Below, one piece after another: positions 36,316 through 47,297 of a DNA stretch of 64,000 nucleotides (the first letter of the stretch is position 1; each line of letters begins with the position of its first letter). The stretch comes from Tuctoria greenei. Lineage: Eukaryota > Streptophyta > Magnoliopsida > Poales > Poaceae. The notes below the pieces were generated by a model. The model did no database searches. It was not told the origin of the DNA and worked only from the letters and a program-made list of their open reading frames with translations. The DNA is taken from NCBI GenBank assembly GCA_036927565.1, contig JAYESD010000004.1:161545697-161609696 (forward strand), in the 5' to 3' direction. Both the position numbers and the translations under genes were made by a program.

Positions 36316-37158
36316 CTAGTCTGGGTCTTCATTGTCATCTCCATCATATCCCGAGTTGCTGCCACGAGACTTGTTGCCATGCGGAGGAGAGTTGGCTGGC
36401 TGTTGCGGCACAGAAGGCTCCCCTGAGTCTGGCTCCTCGTCTGAAGAGTAGTCCATCGAGTCGGTGTCGCCACGACCAACAAGGCGGTCAGGAGAGTCCG
36501 GAATCCAAGTGGAGGTGTCTGAAGCATGCCCATCTGGGTCCTCGTCGGTGATCCGACGGTACCTCCTCACTTTCCTTTCATAATGTGCTGCCAAGTCACG
36601 AACATCCTAAATTTCTTGCTGAGCCTTGTGGAGGCGAATGCTGAGGCGCTCCACGTCATCAACTGTCTGGTGAGTCTGTGGAAGGGTCAGGGGCCCCTCC
36701 ACGTACCTGATGACGAAGTTGCCAGTGCTGCTGGGACGCTGGGGAGTGTAGGCGTGTACTAAGTTCCGCAACTGGTAGCGGTAAGTGTGGCTCCACTAGG
36801 TGATGGCCTCCCAGCTGACATCCTGCTCAGCTTGACGTCGATAGCTCCTTGCAGCAGGGGTACGGTGCACCTTGAGTAGTTCATCCCCATAGTAGACAAA
36901 TAGCTTGCATGACCACTCGATCCGGTAGGGACGCTGCATCCCAATAGAGTGGTAGGTGAGTGCCAGTCTCTCGTGTCTGTAGCCGGTGTCGAGCAGTATG
37001 GCTTGAAGTCGACGTCGAAGTCATCCTGCAGCTCTTCCATCGGTACGAATCACCACCGCTCGTCGAGGATCATTGAGTGGGGTACGACGGGCAGCAATCC
37101 TTCGGTTGGGAACATAACCTCCAGTTGACATGCGAGCGGTTCTCCTGACGTTGGCCAT
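36316..37158 (-). pseudogene. extra ORF between primer site and gag
   Basis: A 281-codon frame from ATG (37158) to TAG, with three internal stops and no frameshift: TGA after DGRAAG, TAG after WEAIT, TAG after KAQQEI. The first part is Arg-rich (MANVRRTARMSTGG). The middle (ERLALTYHSIGMQ, YRIEWSCKLFVYYGDELLK, YRYQLRNLVHAYTP) looks like a folded domain. The later part has a short coiled coil (VERLSIRLHKAQQ, LAAHYERKVRRYRR) and an acidic Ser/Asp/Pro tail (SMDYSSDEEPDSGEPS). I recognise this type only as a hypothetical protein linked to grass retroelements. It lies between the 5' LTR and gag on the same strand. Upstream ORFs are known in Ogre/Tat gypsy elements but are not standard in Tekay-like ones. 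Function unknown. Confidence 0.7.
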
Positions 37159-37166
37159 CTAAGATT
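37159..37166 (-). promoter_or_regulatory. splice-acceptor-like site at the upstream ORF start
   Basis: AATCTTAG immediately precedes the ATGG of the extra ORF, following TCTCCTGTTTC. It pairs with the gag site as an alternative acceptor. Confidence 0.4.
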
Positions 37167-37324
37167 TTGAAACAGGAGAGTGTCAGTAATAAAACAAATT
37201 AAAGAGTAAGTGAAATAAGTGCAAGGTAAAGAATACAAAGAAATTTTACAACTAATAATATTTGAAAATAGTAAAGTCCTTAAATCGTCCTTTTCTATAT
37301 AGGCTTGCATCCTACTGGCAACAC

Positions 37325-37337
37325 GGCTCTAATACCA
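37325..37337 (-). other. primer-binding site (tRNA-Met type)
   Basis: Minus strand TGGTATTAGAGCC begins three bases inside the 5' LTR boundary, matching the initiator tRNA-Met complement except at one base. Confidence 0.85.
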
Positions 37338-37340
37338 CTT

Positions 37341-40300
37341 TGTCACACCTGGTAATAAGAAGACAACCAGATGCTTTCCACATGTATGCCAGGATCAGTT
37401 CAACTCATACATGTGTAGACGAAAGTGAAATACCAAATATAATACCATGTTCAAATACATCACCTTATTACATAAATGACCATCCGGGTCTAAAATAAAA
37501 GTACACAAGCAGCGGAAAAGAAACATAACAAGGGCTCCAAACAAAGGCGTTGCACGGGGGAGCGCCAGCCTAGAACATCTCTTCAGGGTCTCCGTAGAAG
37601 TCCTGGTTCTCCATCTCTGCGTCTTCGTAGACTGGGGGGGAAAATATGCAACTAACAAGTTTGAGTACCAACGGTACTCGCAAGTTGGGAAGTTATGTCA
37701 TGTGGGGTTCACAACAAGGTTGGCAAGTAATAAATTAAGCACTATAGCAGTAACAACCTACTCTTAGTTGTTTATTAAGCACCTACAACTAGGTGAAATC
37801 CCAACCAACATCCCAAAATTAAACCAGGTAAGACCAATCCCAAACCATCCATTTAGTAACCATGTGCTAATTATAAATTTGGTTTCCAAGCCGCTCGTGT
37901 TCGTGAGCATGGCTGTCTAGACAGTTTGACAAAACTCTGCAGAGTGTCTATCCTTTACCCACAGTTCGTGATTTCGTCCCCTGTTGCCAGGTGGACTAAG
38001 GTAAACATCCCTGATGCCCGTGGTAGCTAACCACAATACACACTTCCGTAGGTGTGTGGCCAGGAGATCACTACGAGGTGTTTCCGATGGTTCTCCCGAC
38101 ATGCAATGGGTACTCTAAGGTTTCACTGCTCCGGCACCTGGAGTCTATTTTCCCTCTGCCAGGAGAAGCCCCCTCTTGAGCCCTGCGGATCCCAAGGCAA
38201 AACCCATTCCTCGCCCGTTCAATTACCTATGCTACATCGGGAGAGACCAAATTAATAAACCATGTTGTCCCATATACAATTCTGTGGTGATACTAGAAGG
38301 CTTAGCAACTTCTTCCATAAACCGGTCCTTAGAATCCGATAGGTGTCAAGCCCCAAACCAAGGTCTTGTGCACGCATGCACCAATCCATACAAAACCCCC
38401 TATCAGATTCCTATCTACTAATTTCCATTATAGCCATCAACTCATGAATCAAAGTACTTCAAATGAAAACTTGTAAATTAATAGATCATATTTCAATTAA
38501 GCATGGCTAAGCGTATTCTAAATAATAATAAAATGCCCAAATCATGTTGACAAGGAATATTTTGGAAAATCTAGGAAAACATAACATAGGATTCATATTT
38601 TACTTTAGCATGCAACTAACTAAAACTTAACAAAAAGGGTGCAAGATGGTCAAGGAACTTGACTCCAAACTGTGTCTCGGGGTCGTCGGGAAACTGCTGC
38701 TCTTGTAGGTTAAGGGTGGGTTCTGGCCCTGACTCTAAATTACGACGATGCACGAAAAATAACATACAATAAGAACATAATAAAATGCACAATATTCAAA
38801 TAAACGCAAATTCCTACGCAAAAGTGATTTTAGGGTTGATTTTTATTATAGACATACATTTGTTGATGAGAATTTAAAGTCAAATGAAATTTAGTGAGTA
38901 AAACGTATTTTTATAGATTTTTATACTATTTTTACACTTATTAGAACCCTAAAATTATTTTCTAGAAATTTTATCCTTCAAAATAAGCTTAAAACAGATT
39001 TATAATCAATAATATAAATTTTACATTATTTTTACTAATTATTTCTATGAGCAAAACAATTTTTATGAAATAAATATACTTAAAAATATTTTTATGACTA
39101 TTTCAGCAATTTAAATGAATTAATAAAAATAATACAGAAATGAAAATAAATATAACATATTTAAATATATTTTTTATATATTTATTTTATACAAAGTAAG
39201 GACTTTTATTTAATTTTTAGAACTAAAAGGGGCTTTTCTGCAAATGCAGAACTGTTCTAGAGGTTAGAAATAATTTTTATTGAGTCTAGGGATTATTCTA
39301 CAATTTTTCCAGATTTTATTTGCCATTTTATAATTTTCCAGGGGCTTAAAACACTTTTTATTCAATTTACCAGTATTTTCCTAAATTCTAAAAAGTCTAG
39401 GGGCTAGTTCAACATTTACAGGGGTTAGACTTGAATTTTAGAATAACTTAGGGGGTAGCCCGCAAGTTTCCAAGGGTTTGAGTGAAATTCCGGCGGCGGG
39501 AAGACTAGTTTGAACGTGGGCCGTTGATTTTAAATCGGATGGCTCAGATTTTATTAACCGAAGCGGTACGCTCGGTTTTAATCTCGGCCATAGAAACAAA
39601 ATGGACGTCGGGCATTGAGCCACGTCTCCCCGATTAGGGTCAGGCGGCGGTGCGCGGCGGCGGCGACGCGAGTGCGGCGGTGACCTCGCCGGAGTTGAAC
39701 GAAAATATGCTACAGACGCTTTGGGGTACATCTGACTAGCGCAAAACGATGAGGAGGGCACGGGGGTCTCACCAGAGGTTGTCGCACGGTCGGAAATTGG
39801 ACGTAGGGTGGGCGGCGACGATGGACGGCGGAGGAGCTCGTCGACGACGATGGAATCGGTGACGCAGCGACGTTCCACCCCAACGGTGATGTCCGGCACA
39901 CTCCTAACAACACGGGAAAGGTGTTAGGCAAACTCCCGAGGAGTAGAAGTGGGTGGAAAGTCGAGAACAGTGGCGCCATTACCGAGGTTGTCGAAGCTAG
40001 GGTTTTGATCGCTGGGGTGAGGAATTGAGGGGAATGGCCGGGTTTTTATAGGGGATTCGGAGTAGAAACGGTCGGCGGCCATCATGGGCATGACGCGACA
40101 CTTGATTGGGGTGAAACGGCCGGGAATGAAGAGGGGGAAAAGTGGGCAGCGTGGTATTATCGCATGCAGGCGTTACGGCGCGGGCGCGACGGGAGGTGGG
40201 CGACGGGCCGGACAGGCGGGGCCGGCTAGCAGCGAGGGGGAGAGAGGGTGCGGCGCAGGGTGAGGCTGGCGCGCGGGGCCCGACTGGCAGAGAGAGAGGG

Positions 40301-40608
40301 AGGGGAGAGGAGGCGCTGGCCGGTGCGAGGGAGCGGGGAAAATTGGGCCGGATTGGGGAATTCGGCCCAGGGGCGTTTTTCCTTTTTCTTTTCCATTTTC
40401 TTTTTCTTTTCTGTTTTCTTTTTCTTTTGTTTTATGTTTTGAATTTGTAAACCAAATTTCTAGCGAATTTGAATTTTTTAAAAATTCACACAATCATTCA
40501 AATATGATGCATCTTGCCTTATATGAATTTTATTCCCAAGAAAATGATTTTACTTCTTGAAAAATTCATTTTACAATTTTTTTCCTCTCTAAAATAGTGG
40601 GTGTTACA
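37341..40608 (-). repeat. 5' LTR of the gypsy element (3.27 kb)
   Basis: Pairs with 28235-31500. It has a TATA box at 40043-40050 (minus strand) and a GC-rich leader with a donor-like CTCTG|GTGAGA at 39773/39772. The long open frame at 39899-39438 is shared with the 3' LTR but has no recognisable product. Confidence 0.95.
40043..40050 (-). promoter_or_regulatory. TATA box in the gypsy 5' LTR
   Basis: TATAAAAA on the minus strand; the promoter position expected to make the genomic RNA of this element. Confidence 0.65.
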
Positions 40609-41616
40609 ACTGAAGGTGATAATAATACCTTTGGTAATGTAAATAACACTGAGCCAGATAACAATGACAATGGGGGAAGAGCGAATGAACCAAGCGGCAA
40701 TATTATGGGGCTGAGAATTCAAGGTAATGCCTCTGGTTCATCTCATACAAAAACAGAAGCAGACTTGGGGTCAACTGAACAGCTAGCGGATAAGTCAGCA
40801 TTGTTTCTAACTAGTGATGCTAATAATACGCAGGATTCAAAACAATCTAAGATTGATGAAGGTAAAAAAATCCTTTTTAGTACTCAATTAATCAGTGAAA
40901 AATATGTTTAGTGATGATATACACATTCCAGTGGCAGCTGAAAATAAAAAGCAGGGGAACTCGGCTCATAATTTTTTTTCGTATTTCTGTAGACTCTCAC
41001 CAGGTTGATGTCGATGAGACCATGGAAAACATAGATGGTGAGGAGAAAGAAGACGTGAACTCCATGACTATGGAGGAATATAAGAAGAATTTTAAAGATT
41101 TGACTGAACCGGACAGCAACAGTAAACTGGAGATGATTCAGGAGCTGGCGGCCATTCAAGAGGCGACACCATCACACTCCTCAAGTTGCAGCAAGAGGCG
41201 TGCTGCAAGTGGAGAAGACACTTCGATGGAGAGAGCAGAAAAAAATAAAAGCTTCGAGGAATGAAGGTAAACAAAATGTGACTTTTGTACAGTTTACTAC
41301 TTCTGAAGTTACTTGCAAACTGAATGCGGTAGAAATATCAGTAGGGGATGAGAAGATTTCTAATGCGAGGCTATAGACATTCTTATGAATCTTGAGATTG
41401 ATAGGTTATAGAATGATCAATGTCTGGATAAAAAATTATTAATCTTATAAGAGGAATAGAGGAGAAAGACAATGAGGAAGAGTTAGATCATTTGATTCTT
41501 AATCAGCTGTGTTACGAGATAATTGGGGAAGTCTTGGATATAGGCATTTATTATATTGATCGTACTGTTCTTACATCAATGAAGACAGGAAAGGGTAAAG
41601 CTAAACTTAGTTCCCA
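40609..41616 (+). pseudogene. L1 ORF1, C-terminal part
   Basis: Picks up the L1 ORF1 frame at the gypsy boundary. It gives a low-complexity Asn/Asp/Gly/Ser-rich tail (TEGDNNTFGNVNNTEPDNND), then acidic stretches (MENIDGEEKEDVNSM, EEYKKNFKDL) and a basic segment. The frame decays through several shifts (about 40905, 41260). 41265-41616 has no readable product and should be the end of ORF1 and the junction to ORF2. Confidence 0.72.
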
Positions 41617-41989
41617 ATGAAAGGTATTTTTTGAATAGTAATGGGTTCAAAGACCCTACAAAACATAGATATATTACTGAACTAACAAATGAGCAGAGTT
41701 TAAATTTTATAGCGATTTCTGAAACGAGTGTGAAAAACTTAAGTCTCACTTTCCTAAAGAACTTGTGTCTTGGGAAAGATTATATATGGCATTACAAGGA
41801 ACCAAAAGCTAGGTCTGGTGGAATTTTACTAGGCATAGATCTTCTACATTTTGATATAGAGGCCGTAGATGAGGGAGATTACTATGTTAAGTTTTGTTTG
41901 TGCATAAAAATGATGGCTTCCAATGGGCACTAGTAGTCGTCTACGGTCCAATATAAAATGAGAGAAAAAAAAGAGTTTTCATAGAAGTA
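41617..41989 (+). pseudogene. L1 ORF2, N-terminal endonuclease fragment
   Basis: The ATG at 41617 begins an apurinic-type endonuclease. After a one-base loss near 41632 the frame gives NGFKDPTKHRYITEL, FIAISETSV (holding the metal-binding Glu of the domain) and RSGGILLGIDLLHFDIEAV. The rest of ORF2, including the reverse transcriptase, is missing because a CACTA terminus starts at 41990. In L1 elements this nuclease nicks the target DNA for target-primed reverse transcription. Confidence 0.8.
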
Positions 41990-42906
41990 CACTACAAGAA
42001 ACACGATCATTTGTGATGGCAACATAAATTGCGACGATCGACTGTCGCAAATAAAGTAACTTGCGGCAGCCCGCAATGGGCCGTCGCAAATAGATCTTTA
42101 ATTTGCGACGACGGGCCCAGTGGTTGTCGCAAATAACAAAGTCGTCGCAAATTGATGATAACTTGCGACGGCCGACACCAAAACTGTTGCAAGTTAACTA
42201 ACTTGCGACGGCCAACCCTAGGGCCGTCTCATTATAACAGGCCATCGCATTTTAACAGGCCGTCGCAAATAAAGGGCATATACCTCGGCCTGCCCCACCT
42301 GACTCTTCTCTCTCTCACATGCTCGCTCGCTCCCGACGCCGACCGCCCCCAACGCCGGCCGCCCCCAACGTCGGTTGCCCCGTCGCCGCCTCCCCGAGCC
42401 GGATGCCGCCGCCTCCCGTCCCTGATGTCGCAACCCCGAGCCCGACCCTGCCACCTCCCATCCCCGACGCCACTGCCCCCGACGCCGCCCGCCCCCGACG
42501 CAGGCCGCCCCATCGCCGCCTTCCCGAGCCCGACGCTGCCGCCCCCCGTCTCCGACGCTAGCGCCCCCAACGCTGGCCACCTATGACGTTGGCCGCCTCC
42601 GACGCCAGCTACCCCAACGCCTCTCATCCTGATGCCAACTCCCTCAACACCACCGCCGCTGACGCCCTCCAATTATGCCTAGGTTAATTTTATTGTTTAG
42701 GTTAAGCACATGTTAATCATGTTAGGTTAATCATGGTTGTTTAGATAAATTTATTGTTAATGATGCTTAGATTAAATTGATATGTTTAGATAAATTTCTT
42801 GTTAATCATGATTAGGTTAAATTGATATGCTCAAATTAAATTCATATGTTTTGTTATGCTTAGGTTTCAATTATGTTTATGCTTAGGTTTCAATTAGCGA
42901 CGAATT
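41990..42906 (+). mobile_element. CACTA transposon, left end
   Basis: Opens CACTACAAGAAA, the consensus CACTA terminus, preceded by GTA (41987-41989). About ten copies of TTGCGACGGC or its complement lie in both orientations at 42020-42270; these are subterminal repeats with a core unlike that of the CACTA end at 27448. 42290-42660 is a C/G-rich, CCCCGACGC-like repetitive zone, and 42680-42900 is AT-rich with TTAGGTTAA repeats. The element is cut at 42907 by a copia LTR, and its other end is not in the window. No transposase is visible. Confidence 0.85.
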
Positions 42907-44309
42907 TGTAGGATCGAAGAGCACGTGAAAATCTACCAGAGGGGGGTGAATGGTAGATTTAAAACTTTTCCAGCGGAAGCAACAAAAACCCCTCAGTAGA
43001 AAATCAATTTGTTAAGAAATTGTACGTGCGACTAATCTAAACGTGATCAATCGTTACAAAAAAAGCATAGATTGTGAAGAATCAAGTCACGAAGACACGA
43101 CAACAAGAATCACGAAAACCGTTGAGAAAAACTCATGTTATGATCGACAGATTGAACAAAGGTCAATCTGTTCTACAGAGAAAAACCAGATCTGCAACAC
43201 TGCAATAAAACTCATGTAGATCCAAAACCACAAATCCAATGACCGTGAAATTTTCAAAGATGATACATAATCAAGTTGTGAATACAACCCAAAAATATTC
43301 ACGTCAACTGGATTTGTAAAACTCGAGTTATGATAAAAGCACCAAAGAGTGGTAGTGTTGTGCAGAAACTCAACGAGAAAAACTTGTCTGAAACAAAATG
43401 GACGAACAAGGCACAAAAGTTCCTTTAAAGTACAATTTTTATTGATCGAACCACAAGAGGAACAGCCCCAAAGTCGTGCACCACGAGCTCTGGCCTCCCT
43501 TGCTTATATAACAAGCCCTGAGGCCAACCCAAACCAAACTAAAACTTGTATCCTACTCAGTTTCCACCGAAACTTTCCATAACTACTCAAGACTCTTCTA
43601 TACGCAGATAGAAGCAATCCTAAGACTTCCAAAAACCTTAGGAACTTATCTCACATTAGTAAAAAAAACTCAACTTCGTGACCCAAACGAAATCCTATCA
43701 TAACCAACTTAAATCTTTCCATATTTGAGTCAAACCCGACTCAGCCACAACCTGATTCCATAACCTAGTCGGTTGGACCTTTCTGACCAATTTTTTACGT
43801 CCACATCTCTTCACCATGCCTCGAAACCATGTAGCCACGTCCATGCACTCCTTGCAAACATCTTCCAATGACATCCACAATACTTTCATATGCATTGTTC
43901 TTGATTCAAACATGTTGTGCAACCTCCCGATCAACTCAACCACAATTCCTCCCGAAATTGGTTATTGAAACTCATCTTCTCCCTAAGACTAGTTCAATGG
44001 ATCCCATCACCAGTCATGTCTTGAACTCAAGAAACAACTACACATGAATAAATAACCGATACTTCCGAGCAAAAGTCCTTAACTTGACTCACATTAGTTC
44101 TGATAACCACAACATCTTACATGAGCACCTCACATAAGCATGTTGCAAACCATAGCAAAAAGATATCAACCATAACTACCAAAGCACACCAAAAGCTTCG
44201 TAAAAGAATACTAAGTAAACTTTCCATAGATGTAAAGCAAGTTCGAATCAATTCAAAGTAAAAGCAGAACCATTGCAATCTAGCGCAGACCCTGCCAAAG
44301 CTAACCGGA
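42907..44309 (-). repeat. copia LTR fragment, same family as 45743-53653
   Basis: Minus-strand LTR lacking about the first 110 bases in LTR sense. Its end is complete (TGTAGGATCG on the plus strand, preceded by GAATT). It carries the TATA box at 43503-43510. It stops at 44309 inside a block matching GCTAACCAAAACATGCC of the related LTR, exactly where a gypsy LTR begins. The gypsy element therefore most likely inserted into it. Confidence 0.82.
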
Positions 44310-45742
44310 TGTGAGGACCCCCGTCCTGACATTCCAGAAATCGCAATGGGTGGTGTCGTACGATGCGACACCTAACAGCACAACACACAGAACACACATT
44401 TCCAATACATTGGGCCTTTATTCCATAGTATTGTCAGTTTACAAACTAATGTACATCAGTACAAGCATCGGAAATTTAAGATACAACTCACACCCTATAG
44501 CCTACTCTAAGAAAGAGTGAAGTCATCCGGCCCTTGAACGCTTCACAGTAGAAACACCCAACTTTCATGGCGGCGTGCAGGGTTTGCAGTTTGCTTCGCA
44601 CCACTCATTGGGTGCTGCCTCACTAGGCTCACCCTCATCTATAATGTTACCTGCAAAAGTGTGGATCAACAAACCATGAGCTTATGCTCAGCAAGACTTA
44701 CCCGTCTCACTACTCATACATGCAAGGGATTACTATTAAGAGTAGAGTTTTTCATAGCACTTGTATGACTGTGGATCCTTATATTCACTTTTAAGCATCA
44801 AGTTAAGTATTAGAATCATAACGTTAGTTCGCTGCTCAACTACTTCACCCAAGTTGCTTATCCAACCAGCAAGTTCCATCCAGTTCCAGTTGTTACTACG
44901 TCACAGCGCAGTGAACAAGCATGCTCCTTTCCGCGAGCGATGGTTGTTCGAATTTGAAAACACTTGGCTTGCATGTCACCTACACCCGTCTAGAGAAGGC
45001 TTACGGTCCTCCTCCATAATGCCATAAATGACAACCTTTCATGAGACACTCAAACATTGAGCCGGTCCTACCATCCCGAAAGCAAGACTCACATGGCGAC
45101 CTATGCCGCAGTGGCCTCTGCTCTCCTCATGACGTGTGTGGTGTCTAGGAGGGTGGGGTATGCCTCAACATCCAAGTTAACAAGTTACATCGGTTTGCTG
45201 GGTCTATTAGAGCCAGTATGCATCCGATACAAGTTCAAACTTGTCCAGCGGGGCCGCACACAATACGGCCCTCAATTGACACAGGCGGGACTATGCACAC
45301 GATCTCCAATCTACTGCTTCCTACCTTCCCGCCCGGTCTCAATTATCTGTTAAGTGGATCAATGTCCATCATCCCAATTGATTCCACTACTACAAGTGCA
45401 CGAGTAGGAGAAAGCTATACTCGAGTTATACTAGTTAATCCAATTTAGTGATATTAGCATAGCATTACTAAGCACATATAAGCAGTATATGAACCATAGA
45501 CTCCAGGGATTTCTGGTCATGCAGGTAGAGTATCAATCAATCCAAGACGTAATGCAATACCATATAGACGTAGACATAGTGGTAAAGATAAACTTGTTAA
45601 CCTAAATGCAAACCGGGGCTTGCCTTGATATTAATCAAAAGAGTAACCGAACTCCGGTGTAAAATAGTTAGTGGAATCCGGCTGCTCCTCGTGGATTCCT
45701 TCTATTCGACATGGAGATAATAATGCAATTAGTGTTGTATAA
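44310..45742 (-). repeat. gypsy LTR, 3' portion (part 1)
   Basis: On the plus strand it begins TGTGAGGACCCCCGTCC; as minus strand it ends GGTCCTCACA. It matches the last 1.7 kb of the LTR at 3374-7935 in reverse. The outer five bases at the left are CCGGA. It is interrupted by a copia element at 45743 and continues at 53654. Confidence 0.8.
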
Positions 45743-47235
45743 TGTGAGACATATGTGTGTTGAATACATTGGCTTTGATGATAAATGTTTTGAATACTAC
45801 CAAAACATTTTTTATCAAGATTTGACGATAGGTCCGGCATGTTTTGGTTAGCTTTGGCAAGGTTTGAAGCTTGATCGCAGTGGTTCTGCTTTTATCTTGC
45901 AATGTTTCAAATTTGCTTTACACTTATGGAAAGTTTGCTTAGTATTCTTTTACTAAGTTTTTGGTCTGTTTTGGTGGTTAAGGCTGATATCATTTTGCTA
46001 TGGTTTACACCATGCTTATGTGAGGTGCTTACGTAAGATGTTGTAGTTTCAGAACTAACGTGACTCAAGTTGAGGACTTGTGCCCGGAAGTATTGGTTGT
46101 TTATTCATGTGCAGGTGTTGCTTGAGTTCAAGACATGGCTGGTGACTGGATCCATTGAACTAGTCATAGGGAGAAGATGAGGTTCAACAACCAAGTTTGG
46201 GAGGAATTGTGGTTGAGTTGATCGGGAGGTCGCGCAGCGTGTTTGAATCAAGAACAATGCTTATGAAGGTATCGTGGACCTCGTTCGAATATGTTTGCAC
46301 GTCTGCAAGGAGTGCATGGATATGGCTACACCAAGACGTGATGAAGAGATGTGGACATAAAGAATTGGTCAGAAAGGTCCAACCGACTAGGTTATAGACT
46401 CAGGCTGCGGCTGAGTTTGTTTTGACCCAAATATGGAAAGTTTTGAGTATGTTATGATAGGATTTCGTGTGGGTCACAAATTTGAGTTGTTTTAGGAATG
46501 TGGAATATGTTGCTAGGGTGTTTCGAAGTCTTAAGATTGCTTCTATCTGCGTATAGAAGAGTCTTGAGCAGTTATGGAAAGTTTCAATTCGTGAATTGAG
46601 TATGATTAGAGTCCTCGTTTGAGTTGAGTTGGCTTTCGAGCCGGTTATATAAGCAAGGGAAGCCAGAGCTCGGTGTAGACGACTTCTGGGCTGTTCTCCT
46701 TGTGTTCTATTGAATAAAATTCATAGTTGAATGGAACTTTTGTGCCTTGTTCATCTGACTTGTTTCAGACAAGTATTTCTCATCGAGTTTCTGCACAGCA
46801 CTACCTTTCTTATGTGGTTTTATCATAACTCGAGTTTTACAGATCCAATCAACGTGATTATTTTTGTTTTATCTTGGCAACTTGATTATCTATCATCTAT
46901 GAAAATTTTGTGGTTTATGATCTACACGAATTTCTTTGTAGTGTTCCAAAACTATTTTTCACGGGTAGGACAGATTGACCTTTGTTCGATCTTTCCATCG
47001 TAACTTGAATTTCTCTTGATGGATTTTTGTGATTATTAGTGTGACGTCTTCGTGACTTAATTTTCTACAATATATACTAGTTTTGTCACGGTTGAACATG
47101 TTTAGATTAGTCGCACACATGGTTTCTTTAACAGATCAGTTTTCTGTTGAGGGGTGTTTCATTGCTTCCGCTGAAAAGTTTTAATCTACCATTCACCCCC
47201 CTCTGGTAGCTTTACACATGCTCTTCAATCCTACA
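45743..47235 (+). repeat. 5' LTR of the deleted copia element
   Basis: TGTGAGACATATG...TTCAATCCTACA. TATA box TATATAA at 46646-46652, followed by an AATAAAA signal near 46711. It ends directly before the primer-binding site. It carries one copy of the GGTCCGGCATGTTTTGGTTAGC unit (near 45830) that is amplified in the related LTR at 55666-57440. Confidence 0.93.
46646..46652 (+). promoter_or_regulatory. TATA box of the copia 5' LTR
   Basis: TATATAA in GGTTATATAAGCAAGGGAAG, the same in all four LTR copies of this family in the window. The equivalent in the 3' LTR is at 53048-53055. Confidence 0.75.
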
Positions 47236-47237
47236 AT

Positions 47238-47250
47238 TGGTATCAGAGCC
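47238..47250 (+). other. primer-binding site (initiator tRNA-Met)
   Basis: TGGTATCAGAGCC starts two bases after the LTR. This is the standard initiator tRNA-Met complement. Confidence 0.93.
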
Positions 47251-47297
47251 ACGTTGCTCTAATCTTTGTCATTCACACGTGTTTTTGACTAATCCTC

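Larger units (their letters stand above)
28235..40608 (-). mobile_element. complete Ty3/gypsy Tekay-like element with an extra upstream ORF
   Basis: 12.4 kb with two nearly identical 3.27 kb LTRs (TGTAACACCC...GGTGTGACA on the minus strand), a tRNA-Met primer site, an extra ORF, gag, protease, RT, RNase H, integrase, chromodomain-like tail and polypurine tract. It sits inside an L1 ORF1 whose frame continues across it. No perfect 5-base target copy is present: TGGAC precedes and ACTGA follows, sharing only AC, so a small loss at one edge is likely. In two 120-base blocks compared by eye the LTRs differed at about five and three positions, suggesting a fairly recent insertion. Confidence 0.92.

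Noticed and set aside
28228..40613. ACTGG/ACTGA as a target-site copy of the gypsy element
   Set aside because: It needs a two-base offset from the LTR edge and one mismatch; the true edge shares only AC, so I do not claim a duplication.
42152..42672. Overlapping frames on both strands in the C/G-rich CACTA segment
   Set aside because: Simple CCCCGACGC-type repetition opens frames in nearly every phase; no transposase motif is visible.
17164..47250. tRNA-like matches at the three primer sites (17166, 37325, 47238)
   Set aside because: Only 11-13 bases complementary to a tRNA 3' end, located next to LTRs; these are primer-binding sites, not tRNA genes.
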